DNA of 21,059 bases from Candidatus Tharpella sp. (GTDB lineage: Bacteria; Desulfobacterota; Anaeroferrophillalia; Anaeroferrophillales; Tharpellaceae): positions 1 through 21,059 of the forward strand of contig JAGGTT010000060.1 in NCBI GenBank assembly GCA_021163565.1, in the 5' to 3' direction. Every line of letters begins with the position of its first letter. Within the stretch, counting starts at the first letter, position 1. The position numbers were made by a program, and so were the translations under genes. Shown piece after piece: positions 8,635 through 15,162 of this stretch. The notes beneath the pieces are model-generated. The model was not told the DNA's origin. It saw only the letters and a list, made by a program, of their open reading frames with translations, and ran no database searches.

Positions 8635-9021
8635 CTACGATGCAGTCACGGTTCTTCTGCTACAGAAACGGCGCACCATCTCCATTTCACGGATCTGGAC
8701 ATAATTGCAGATCTCATCCCTGATCTCATCCGTCAGGTTTACAAACTCAACCCCAATTGATTTCTCATGTACCACTACCGGCCGCAGATTCACTATGATG
8801 TTTTTGCTGCGCCCCGGTAATGACAGTTGCTGGTTTGCCGATTCGAGGATAACCGTGTGCGCGGCAACCGGTAGCCGGCAACCACCGCCGCTGATCTCAA
8901 TCAGGGGGAATAATCCGGCTTGAGTCTTCAGCAGGATAGGCTCTTCAACCGATGGCACAATCCGCGGAAACTGACGCCGGTCATTGCCGGCAAACTCGCT
9001 TGATTCAATCATAGCCATCAT
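8635..9021 (-). CDS. PilZ-domain protein
   Basis: Small probable cyclic-di-GMP receptor, about 128 aa, essentially a single PilZ domain. The N-terminal binding motif RRQFPR supplies the RxxxR pattern. The second motif, normally [D/N]xSxxG, reads EISGGG, with Glu in the first position. The beta-barrel strands and a C-terminal VGVEF-like segment (IGVEFVNL) follow. ATG at 9021 is chosen because the frame upstream runs back through RNase P RNA and is not credible as protein; ATGs at 9018 and 9012 are equally possible. No good ribosome binding site is visible. The gene lies just downstream of rnpB on the same strand and convergent with korC. No output domain is present, so it would act through protein contacts. 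Confidence 0.78.
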   Translation of the reverse strand: MMAMIESSEFAGNDRRQFPRIVPSVEEPILLKTQAGLFPLIEISGGGCRLPVAAHTVILESANQQLSLPGRSKNIIVNLRPVVVHEKSIGVEFVNLTDEIRDEICNYVQIREMEMVRRFCSRRTVTAS

Positions 9022-9067
9022 AATCTGATTAATTATCCATTTCAAAAAAAAGAAACATAAAAGAATA

Positions 9068-9505
9068 CCGGAGTTGGCCTGTAAGCCGAATTCTGTGCTT
9101 TCACTTTTACCCGTGAAAGTAATGATCATTCATCTAGGATTACAGTCACCCGTAATCTCAAGCGGCCTACCCGTTTCGCTGAACCTGCCGTTGCCGACAG
9201 AGCCCTTAAGACGAGCCGCCCTAACTCCCCGTTAAGGAGAGAAACGAAACCTATTTGGCCTTGCACCGGATGGGGTTTACCAAGCTGCCGATGTCACCAC
9301 CGGCACTGGTGAGCTCTTACCTCACCGTTTCACCCTTACCCTTAAAATAACCAAGGGCGGTCTGTTTTCTGTGGCACTTGCCTGCCTGTCACCAGGACTT
9401 CGCGTTACGAAGCATCCTCACTCTATGGTGTTCGGACTTTCCTCCCGCAGTCACTCCCCCTTAGATTGCGAAGAGAGCTGCCGGCGATCATCCAGCCAAC
9501 TCCGG
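9068..9505 (-). ncRNA. rnpB: RNase P RNA (bacterial type A)
   Basis: Catalytic RNA of RNase P, which removes the 5' leaders of precursor tRNAs. The two ends pair through CCGGAGTTGG and its complement (P1). On the minus strand the conserved core is readable: GGAGGAAAGTCCG followed by AACACCA, GGTAAGAGCTCACCAG, TTGGTAAACCCCAT, GGCCAAATAGG and, near the 3' end, CAGAATTCGGCTTACAGGCC. Its 5' end is only about 8 nt from the stop codon of the zinc-ribbon gene, so it is probably processed from a shared transcript or uses a promoter inside that gene. A T-rich tract (TTTTTTTT near 9045-9055) follows the 3' end. Confidence 0.96.
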
Positions 9506-9513
9506 CTTTACTG

Positions 9514-10227
9514 CTATTTTTCCTCTTCGCTGCGGTTAATCATAATCCGCTGACAGTTCGGACAGCTCATCAGCTCCTGCCCTTTCAAAAGATCGATATA
9601 GAGCTGCGGTGGAACATTCACATTACAACCTAAACAGGTGCCGTTTTTAGCAATCACTACGGCATTTTTGAAGCGTTTGCGAATTCGCAGATAACGGCGC
9701 AGGAATACCTGGTCAAGTTTTTTAGTCTTGGCCGACCGCTTTTTATCACCGGCTTTGATCTTTCTCTCAAGGGTTGCAACCTTAGCTGAAATTGCCTTCT
9801 CTTCAAGAGCCATATCTTCAGCTTTCGCCGCCATCTCCTGCTCATTTTCGGCGATCTGCTCTTTAATCGAATTGATCTCTTCAACCAGGCCTGCAAGTTC
9901 AACTTCCTGTCGTTCAAGTTGTCTCTGGTTATATTCGAGTTCTTTCAAAACCGCAAAATACTCCTTATTATTGGCAATATGAGCGATTTTCTCTTTCGAC
10001 TGGGCAATCAGACCCTTCAGTTGCTCCACCTTATCCCGCAGATCACGGCGTTCAACCTCTTTCGCAGCTAATTCACCCTGATACTCCTCCTCGGCACCTC
10101 TGAGTAAGGCAACATCTTCTTTAAAGTTATCAAGTTTCGGCGCAAAACTTTCCTGGGTGTCACGGATCACATCAAGACCTGCGTCAATTTCCTGAAGTTC
10201 CCAAAGCAGCTGCATCTGTTTTTCCAA
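9514..10227 (-). CDS. C4 zinc-ribbon coiled-coil protein (DUF164 type)
   Basis: Protein of 237 aa and unknown biochemical role. Residues from about 10 to 175 are a long, charged heptad-rich coiled coil (many Glu/Lys/Gln). The C terminus is a zinc ribbon with CLGC and CPNC separated by about 20 residues. This is the layout of the bacterial zf-RING_7/DUF164 family, suspected of nucleic-acid or ribosome-related roles. The start is TTG at 10227: AGGAGG lies 8 nt upstream, whereas the next ATG (10215) is too far from it. It lies between nif3 and rnpB on the same strand, an order I recall from other deltaproteobacteria. Confidence 0.88.
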   Translation of the reverse strand: MEKQMQLLWELQEIDAGLDVIRDTQESFAPKLDNFKEDVALLRGAEEEYQGELAAKEVERRDLRDKVEQLKGLIAQSKEKIAHIANNKEYFAVLKELEYNQRQLERQEVELAGLVEEINSIKEQIAENEQEMAAKAEDMALEEKAISAKVATLERKIKAGDKKRSAKTKKLDQVFLRRYLRIRKRFKNAVVIAKNGTCLGCNVNVPPQLYIDLLKGQELMSCPNCQRIMINRSEEEK

Positions 10228-10334
10228 CGTTATTTCCTCCTGTTAAAGATGTAGATTTACGGTTCTTGTTTATATTTCAGGCTAAAACAATTAACAATTT
10301 CTGCAAAGAGCTCCGAACAATTTTTATTCGGGGA

Positions 10335-11489
10335 CTAAACAGTAATCCAGGGTTCCGATTCGGATCGGGCGGTGGCAACCTTAAGCTCAACATTATTTTC
10401 CGCGACAAAGTCACGACACCAGGCGGCACAGACCTCAACCACATGTCTCTCGGTAGCAAAATGCCCGGCATCCAGAACTGGAATTCCACCTTTTTCCAAG
10501 ACTGAACGGGCATCGTGGTATTTCAAATCACCGGTGATAAAGATATCCGCTCCGGCCGCCTGAGCTGACTCATAAAGAGAGAAACCACTGCCACCGCAGA
10601 GGGCGATTTTTTCCACTCTCGCTTTCAAATTCCCACCGGTCAATCTAACCGAATCAGCTTTCAGCCTGGTTTTCACTAAAAGCGCAAATTCATCAATATC
10701 GGTCGGGCTCTCGATTACACCGATCCGGCCCGCGCCGCAGCCCGATTCGGGAAAATGCACCGAATAGAGATCGTAGGCCGGGACTTCATAGGGATGGGCC
10801 TGGCGCAAAGCCTCAAGCACCCGGGCAACCAATTTTTCATCGACTACCGTCTCTAAACGAACCTCATCAACCAGATTAAGCCGGCCGATTTCGCCAACCC
10901 GGGGAGCGGCCCCGACTTCGGGCCGAAAACTCCCGGTTCCCGGAGTCCGAAAAGAACACTCACTATAGCGCCCGGTGCCGAGTTTCCCGGCACCGGCCGT
11001 AAACAGTGCCGCAGCCACCTGATCAACTGCGGCCGCCGGAACAAAGGTTACAAGTTTGCAGCTTTTACCGGAATAGGGAACCAGCGGAACACATTGATCA
11101 ATCCCCAGGATCTCGGCTAAATGATCATTCACCCCACCGGCAACACTATCAAGATTGGTATGGGCGCTGTATAGAGTAATCCCACCGGCCAACGCCCGAC
11201 CCAGTAGATCCCCCGGAAAAACTTCCAGATCGAGGTAAGACAAAGGCTTGAAAAGAAGCGGGTGGTGGCTGAAAATAAAATTTGCACCCAGTGACAACGC
11301 CTCATCAATCACCTCTGAGGTAATATCAAGAGAGCAGAGTATTCCAGTTAACCGATTTTTCCCGGACCCGGCCTGAAGGCCGCAGTTATCCCACGATTCA
11401 CTCAACCAACCTGGAATCGTGGCTTCAAGAAATTTAATCAGATCAGCATGGCAGAGTTGATCTGAGGTGCCGGTCACAGCCGTTTTCAA
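10335..11489 (-). CDS. Nif3/YqfO-like dinuclear metal-centre protein
   Basis: Member of the Nif3 (DUF34, GTP cyclohydrolase I type 2 homolog) family, 384 aa. Likely metal ligands are visible: His75-His76 in FSHHPLLF, His110 and Asp114 in SAHTNLDS, and His343 and Glu347 in GHFATE. The middle (about 130-270) carries the PII-like insertion of the longer YqfO type, including HPYEVPAYD. The motif GDLKYHDA precedes the last ligands. The biochemical role of this widespread family is not settled. The start is TTG at 11489 with GAGG 7 nt upstream. An intrinsic terminator ends only about 6 nt before that ribosome binding site, so expression may depend on read-through from the tRNA unit. Confidence 0.9.
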   Translation of the reverse strand: MKTAVTGTSDQLCHADLIKFLEATIPGWLSESWDNCGLQAGSGKNRLTGILCSLDITSEVIDEALSLGANFIFSHHPLLFKPLSYLDLEVFPGDLLGRALAGGITLYSAHTNLDSVAGGVNDHLAEILGIDQCVPLVPYSGKSCKLVTFVPAAAVDQVAAALFTAGAGKLGTGRYSECSFRTPGTGSFRPEVGAAPRVGEIGRLNLVDEVRLETVVDEKLVARVLEALRQAHPYEVPAYDLYSVHFPESGCGAGRIGVIESPTDIDEFALLVKTRLKADSVRLTGGNLKARVEKIALCGGSGFSLYESAQAAGADIFITGDLKYHDARSVLEKGGIPVLDAGHFATERHVVEVCAAWCRDFVAENNVELKVATARSESEPWITV

Positions 11490-11504
11490 AAAGAGACCTC
11501 AAGC

Positions 11505-11538
11505 ATAAAAAAAAGTGCACCCATTTTAGGGTGCACTT
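11505..11538 (-). terminator. Intrinsic terminator after tRNA, before nif3
   Basis: A 10-bp perfect stem (AAGTGCACCC / GGGTGCACTT, 6-nt loop) is followed on the minus strand by eight T residues (11507-11514). It should end the tRNA transcript. The other side has a weaker run (CTATTTTT) and might work in the + direction. It lies about 6 nt upstream of the nif3 ribosome binding site. Confidence 0.85.
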
Positions 11539-11556
11539 CTATTTTTCCTCTTTCAG

Positions 11557-11583
11557 GTAACTCGACCACAGTAGCAGAGTTAC
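11557..11583 (-). repeat. Inverted repeat in tRNA 3' trailer
   Basis: GTAACTC (11557-11563) and GAGTTAC (11577-11583) form a perfect 7-bp inverted repeat with a 13-nt loop, between the tRNA and its terminator. It may be a processing or stability hairpin in the trailer. The rest of 11584-11690 shows no recognisable gene. Confidence 0.5.
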
Positions 11584-11690
11584 AAACAGTATGAATCGGG
11601 GTAAATAATTTTCTAATAAGCAGCATCTATATTTCATCTTTCCCGGTCATCAACCTCAGCCGAGAAGAACCTCCCGACAGGTGCAAATGA

Positions 11691-11763
11691 TGGGCCCACC
11701 TGGGTTCGAACCAGGGACCTACCGGTTATGAGCCGGTGGCTCTTCCAGCTGAGCTATAGGCCC
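11691..11763 (-). tRNA. tRNA with CAU anticodon (Ile2 or elongator Met)
   Basis: A 73-nt cloverleaf on the minus strand. The acceptor arm is GGGCCTA with TGGGCCC, the D arm GCTCAGCTGGAAGAGC, the anticodon stem ACCGG/CCGGT with loop CTCATAA (anticodon CAU), and the T arm has loop GTTCGAA. The discriminator base is A, and the encoded 3' bases are TCA, so CCA must be added. It is not the initiator: position 1-72 is a normal G-C pair, and the anticodon stem lacks the three G-C pairs next to the loop in the GGG/CCC order. The GGGCCTATAGCTCAG start resembles isoleucine tRNAs, so a TilS-modified tRNA-Ile2 is favoured over elongator Met. Sequence alone does not decide this. Confidence 0.93.
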
Positions 11764-11770
11764 TTTAATA

Positions 11771-11894
11771 GCTAACGCGTGCGTTGCCGCAAGTAAGTAG
11801 CATTATCAGAACATCTGCTTATTAAAAAACAATCAGAGGTTCTATTAAGTTACTAAAGTCAAGCCGGGTTTTATATATTATCTTATACCCGGTT
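11771..11894. repeat. Structured intergenic element, copy 1 (upstream of tRNA)
   Basis: This element is related to 17320-17441. Shared + strand blocks, in order: GCTAACGCG, then CCGCAAGTAAGTA, TTATCAGA (11803-11810) and TTACTAAA (11850-11857). Three hairpins sit between and beyond the blocks. The first, on the minus strand, is TGCG-GCAA-CGCA within GCTA...TAGC (about 11771-11801). The second is AGAAC/GTTCT plus CTG/CAG (11808-11843). The third is AGCCGGGT/ACCCGGTT (11862-11869, 11887-11894) with a 17-nt loop. It lies just upstream of the tRNA 5' end and is probably transcribed, at least in part, as the precursor leader. Confidence 0.65.
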
Positions 11895-11899
11895 GTCAA
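11870..11899 (-). promoter_or_regulatory. Strong sigma70-type promoter directed at the tRNA
   Basis: On the minus strand a perfect TTGACA (11894-11899) is followed after 18 nt by TATAAA (11870-11875); TATATA at 16 nt is the alternative. The predicted start is near 11863, giving a tRNA leader of about 100 nt. The arms of an 8-bp inverted repeat flank the spacer and -10 region, so either an operator or the third hairpin of the repeat element overlaps this promoter. Confidence 0.6.
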
Positions 11900-12162
11900 G
11901 AAAAAAGCTAATTTAACCCATTCCTCCAACACAAACGCCGACTTTAGAATGATCATGGCAGCACCATTTACACCTTGCATCCCCTCTGCCATTATGCCAT
12001 AATATTTATCAGCTACACGAAAGGCGAGACCTCTGCACTTAATTTCCAGCTGCCGTTGTAGCGATCAGCCGATTAAATCCGGCCGCAAAAATGAAAGCTG
12101 TCGTAGGAACCTGCGCCATTTCCAACCGACTCTATTTTTCAACCTTCAACAATTCTTAACTT
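11900..12162. other. Region upstream of the dynamin-like gene
   Basis: I see no gene here. Three symmetric elements stand out: ATGGCAG/CTGCCAT (11955-11961, 11986-11992), the near-perfect palindrome ATTATG-C-CATAAT (11991-12003), and GCTACA/TGTAGC around 12012 and 12057. Any of them could be an operator or a leader hairpin, but none is tied to a recognisable promoter. Confidence 0.4.
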
Positions 12163-14292
12163 ATGACTGACAACAAATCAGCAACCAGTTTCAGTTCCAG
12201 GGTACACAACCTTGAGAAAGTGTTGACTCAGCTTGAGATATTAAGCCCCGAAAATGGCGAACTGCTGCAACGCTGGCGCCAGACACTGGCAAACATAAAT
12301 GAGCTGCGCTTAAACTTCAGCCTGCCGGTAACCTGCATTGGCCCGGTAAAATCAGGAAAAAGCACCCTCTTAAACACCCTGGCCGGCGCCGACCTGCTCC
12401 CCACTGGGGCCGGCATAACCACCAGTTTCCCAACAACTTTAAGTGCCGGACAAGAGTTCTCGGCAGAAATCAGGCTCCAGCCCGAAAGCATAGTCAATGA
12501 GATGTTCATCCGGGCCGCCAATCTGCTTTTAAGCGATGAATTAAAAAATCCCCGACCCAACCTCTTTGCAGATAAAGAACGATTGCAGGTTAAAAATCTC
12601 CTCAACGACTATCAAAACAGCGGTAATCTTACCCGGCATGGAATCTTCAACGAATCCTATCGACTGCTTAAAAATCTGACTCTCGGGGCGGAAAAAGTCA
12701 GCGCCTATTACCGTAACTCAGAACTTGAATTTACCTGCACCGATCCGGAGGACAGTGACTACCGGAATTTTATCCGGGATGAATCGCTCTCTCCGTTTCT
12801 CCGCGGCATCCACCTCAAAGCGCCCCTGAAACTATTACCAGCACATCTTTCACTGCGTGATCTACCGGGCCTGGATACTCCCAATCCCAGCCATCAGAGT
12901 ATCATCATCCAGCAACTCAGCGAGAGTCCCGCACTGATCTATGTTATCAGCAGCCGGATAGGATTACGCCAGGCGGATTATCAACTGCTCGAACATCTGC
13001 ACCAGCTCGGGCTCCAGGAACGCCTGCTTTTTGTCATCAATCTTGACCTCGATGTTCACGATAATGCCACTGAACTTGAGGCCATGACCCGCCGCTGTAC
13101 TGATGAACTTGATGAATTGGGTTTCACCCAACCCAAATATGCCTTTTCGGCCTTAGCTCTTTTCTGGTCCCGGGAAGAGATCGCAATTGACCTTAACGCG
13201 GCCAGCAAACGTCGCCTTCAAGCCTGGCAGGAAGAGCAGGAAAAACTTGAAATTTCCGATCTCGGAGCCCGGCAATTTCTTGACCGACTGCTGGATCTGG
13301 GTCGTAATGAAGCCGGCAAGGCTTTGCTGGCACATAGTGACAAACGGCTGTTACAGGTCTACAACAACACCCGACGCCTGCTTGATAACGAGTTCAAGCG
13401 ACTGGCCCAGATGGATGAATCATTAAATTCAGATTTAAGCCGCCAGGATGAAGATCGCCACAAAATTGAGGCCGTTCTCAACGAAACCGGGCGCATCATC
13501 ACCGGAGTCTGCAATGAGGTTGAAAAGTTCTGCTACAGCGAAATCAGCCACTGGCTTGACAGCACTAAAGAAAAAAGTCTCAGACGGCAGCTTGAACAGA
13601 TTATTTCCGCTTATGAGGCCCCGCTCGATCAACTACCGAAAAAAAGCCGTAACCCATTGACACCGATGCGGATTATCGACAACCACTTTCAGCTTACAGT
13701 GCCGGCCCGGCTTCAGGAAACAGCGACACTCGCCACTTTAAGGTTTTTAGAGACCCTCCATTCCGAGATCAACCGGCGTCTGCTTAAAGGCTGTGCTCCG
13801 CTCTTTATAATCTGTGAAAATTTTGTAACAAACGACGAGCTCGATCAGAATGAGCTACCGCTGCCGGTAAAAATCGGCGGTGAGATACCGTTGTTCACCT
13901 TAAGCAGCGAGGCCGAGGAACGTTTTGGTATAATTGACAAAGTTTGTAATCTGGCCCAGCTGCTGGGTAGCAAGTTTGTCCGTTTCCGGCGAAAACTTAC
14001 GCTCGCTCAAGAATACAATCAGCAAATAAAAAAGGCAGCTCTCAAAGAGCTGCCGCGCTGGCTCAGAAATTACCGGGAACAACTTAAATTCGCCCTCATC
14101 CACCACCATATGGATGAATGCCGGGATTTGAGCATGACGTTCTTCACCGATCTTCTGGCCAGTACTCAGGCAAATCTGAAATATCATGATCAGCTTAACG
14201 GTGACGACCGGGAAGCCGCCACCCGGTACGCAACTGAACTGGAAGAACTTTCAAAACAGCTGCAGGAGGCCTTCAAGGACAACAACCAATAA
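12163..14292 (+). CDS. Bacterial dynamin-like GTPase
   Basis: Large GTPase of the dynamin superfamily, 709 aa, expected to bind and remodel membranes. G1 is GPVKSGKS at 60-67. The G2 threonine is in GITTSFPTT (about 84-92). G3 is DLPG at 233-236. G4 is degenerate: INLD at 292-295, where TKLD or NKxD is usual. After the GTPase domain (about 50-400) the protein is mostly helical, as in the dynamin stalk. A moderately hydrophobic stretch (CAPLFIICENFV, about 545-557) might be a membrane-contact site. No transmembrane helix is evident. There is no partner gene beside it, though many bacterial dynamin-like proteins occur in pairs. No good ribosome binding site precedes ATG 12163. The role in this organism is unknown. 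Confidence 0.85.
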   Translation: MTDNKSATSFSSRVHNLEKVLTQLEILSPENGELLQRWRQTLANINELRLNFSLPVTCIGPVKSGKSTLLNTLAGADLLPTGAGITTSFPTTLSAGQEFSAEIRLQPESIVNEMFIRAANLLLSDELKNPRPNLFADKERLQVKNLLNDYQNSGNLTRHGIFNESYRLLKNLTLGAEKVSAYYRNSELEFTCTDPEDSDYRNFIRDESLSPFLRGIHLKAPLKLLPAHLSLRDLPGLDTPNPSHQSIIIQQLSESPALIYVISSRIGLRQADYQLLEHLHQLGLQERLLFVINLDLDVHDNATELEAMTRRCTDELDELGFTQPKYAFSALALFWSREEIAIDLNAASKRRLQAWQEEQEKLEISDLGARQFLDRLLDLGRNEAGKALLAHSDKRLLQVYNNTRRLLDNEFKRLAQMDESLNSDLSRQDEDRHKIEAVLNETGRIITGVCNEVEKFCYSEISHWLDSTKEKSLRRQLEQIISAYEAPLDQLPKKSRNPLTPMRIIDNHFQLTVPARLQETATLATLRFLETLHSEINRRLLKGCAPLFIICENFVTNDELDQNELPLPVKIGGEIPLFTLSSEAEERFGIIDKVCNLAQLLGSKFVRFRRKLTLAQEYNQQIKKAALKELPRWLRNYREQLKFALIHHHMDECRDLSMTFFTDLLASTQANLKYHDQLNGDDREAATRYATELEELSKQLQEAFKDNNQ

Positions 14293-14318
14293 AAAAGGGT
14301 GGTTAAAAAACCACCCTT
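14293..14318. terminator. Bidirectional terminator between dynamin gene and ymdB
   Basis: An 8-bp stem (AAGGGTGG / CCACCCTT, 8-nt A-rich loop) starts just after the dynamin stop codon. On the minus strand it is followed by six T residues, so it fits best as the terminator of the rny-ymdB transcript. On the + strand the tract is only TTCTT, so it is weaker there. Confidence 0.75.
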
Positions 14319-14345
14319 CTTAAAATATCTCTTGAAAATACACAA

Positions 14346-15134
14346 TCAAGCCGGAATATGCAGCCGCTGAATCGACAGGGCAGTTCCGCTGCTCTCATCG
14401 ATCTCAGCCACAACCGCAGAAAACCAGGGCTCACTCTTTTCGACCTCGTAACGCTGCGGCTTGCCATCAAGAAATTTTTTAATCACCCGATCCGCATTCA
14501 TTCCAATAACCGAATTACGACCACCAACCATGCCGACATCAGTTATATAAGCAGTACCGCCCGGCAGGATTCTCTCATCCGCAGTCTGAACATGGGTGTG
14601 GGTGCCGACAAAAAGAGATACCTGACCATCCAGATAGACAGCTAATGCATTCTTCTCCGAGGTTGTTTCAGCATGAAAATCAACCACCACGATATCTGTT
14701 TCAGTCTTTAACTTTTCAACCAGTTCGCGGCCAATCCGGAAGGGACAATCAGCCGGTCCGACAAAAACCCGGCCCGCAAGGTTCAACACTCCGATCTTAA
14801 TCTGCGGCCGCTGATCAAGCGTTAAAACCAGTGACCCCCGACCCAGATCGCCAACCGGATAGTTAGCTGGACGCAAAAGCCGGTTATCCTCGCGCAGATA
14901 AACCTCAATCTCTTTCTGATCCCAGATGTGATTTCCGCTGGTAAGAACGTCAATCCCCAGACCAAAAAGTTCTTCCGCAATCTTAGGAGTAATTCCGAAC
15001 CCGCCGGCCGCATTCTCGCCGTTGGCAATTATCAAATCGAAGCCATGCTCGGCATTAAGATCGGGCAACAAAGAGGCCACCGCTCGGCGACCAGGTCGAC
15101 CTATAATATCACCGATGAAAAGTAACTTGACCAA
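14346..15134 (-). CDS. ymdB: YmdB-family metallophosphodiesterase
   Basis: Cytoplasmic metallophosphoesterase of the YmdB family (the TIGR00282 type), 262 aa, the usual length. Members hydrolyse 2',3'-cyclic nucleotides and influence RNA turnover and differentiation in Bacillus. Metal-binding motifs: FIGDIIGRPGRRAV (Asp9), ANGENAAGG, SGNHIWDQKEI, VDFHAETTSEK and GTHTHVQTADERILPGG, followed by the invariant-looking TDVGMVGG. The start is TTG at 15134 with GAGGA about 7 nt upstream. It begins 28 nt after the rny stop codon. Pairing with RNase Y in one operon is common and suggests a shared RNA-decay role. Confidence 0.93.
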   Translation of the reverse strand: MVKLLFIGDIIGRPGRRAVASLLPDLNAEHGFDLIIANGENAAGGFGITPKIAEELFGLGIDVLTSGNHIWDQKEIEVYLREDNRLLRPANYPVGDLGRGSLVLTLDQRPQIKIGVLNLAGRVFVGPADCPFRIGRELVEKLKTETDIVVVDFHAETTSEKNALAVYLDGQVSLFVGTHTHVQTADERILPGGTAYITDVGMVGGRNSVIGMNADRVIKKFLDGKPQRYEVEKSEPWFSAVVAEIDESSGTALSIQRLHIPA

Positions 15135-15162
15135 AAATATTCCTCAATATCTGATAGCAGCT

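Noticed and set aside
9022..9129. N-terminal extension of the PilZ frame
   Set aside because: It would run into RNase P RNA, and the extra residues do not belong to a PilZ domain, so an internal start was used.
9371..9553. 60-aa frame on the + strand
   Set aside because: It lies almost entirely on the complement of RNase P RNA. It is not a protein gene.
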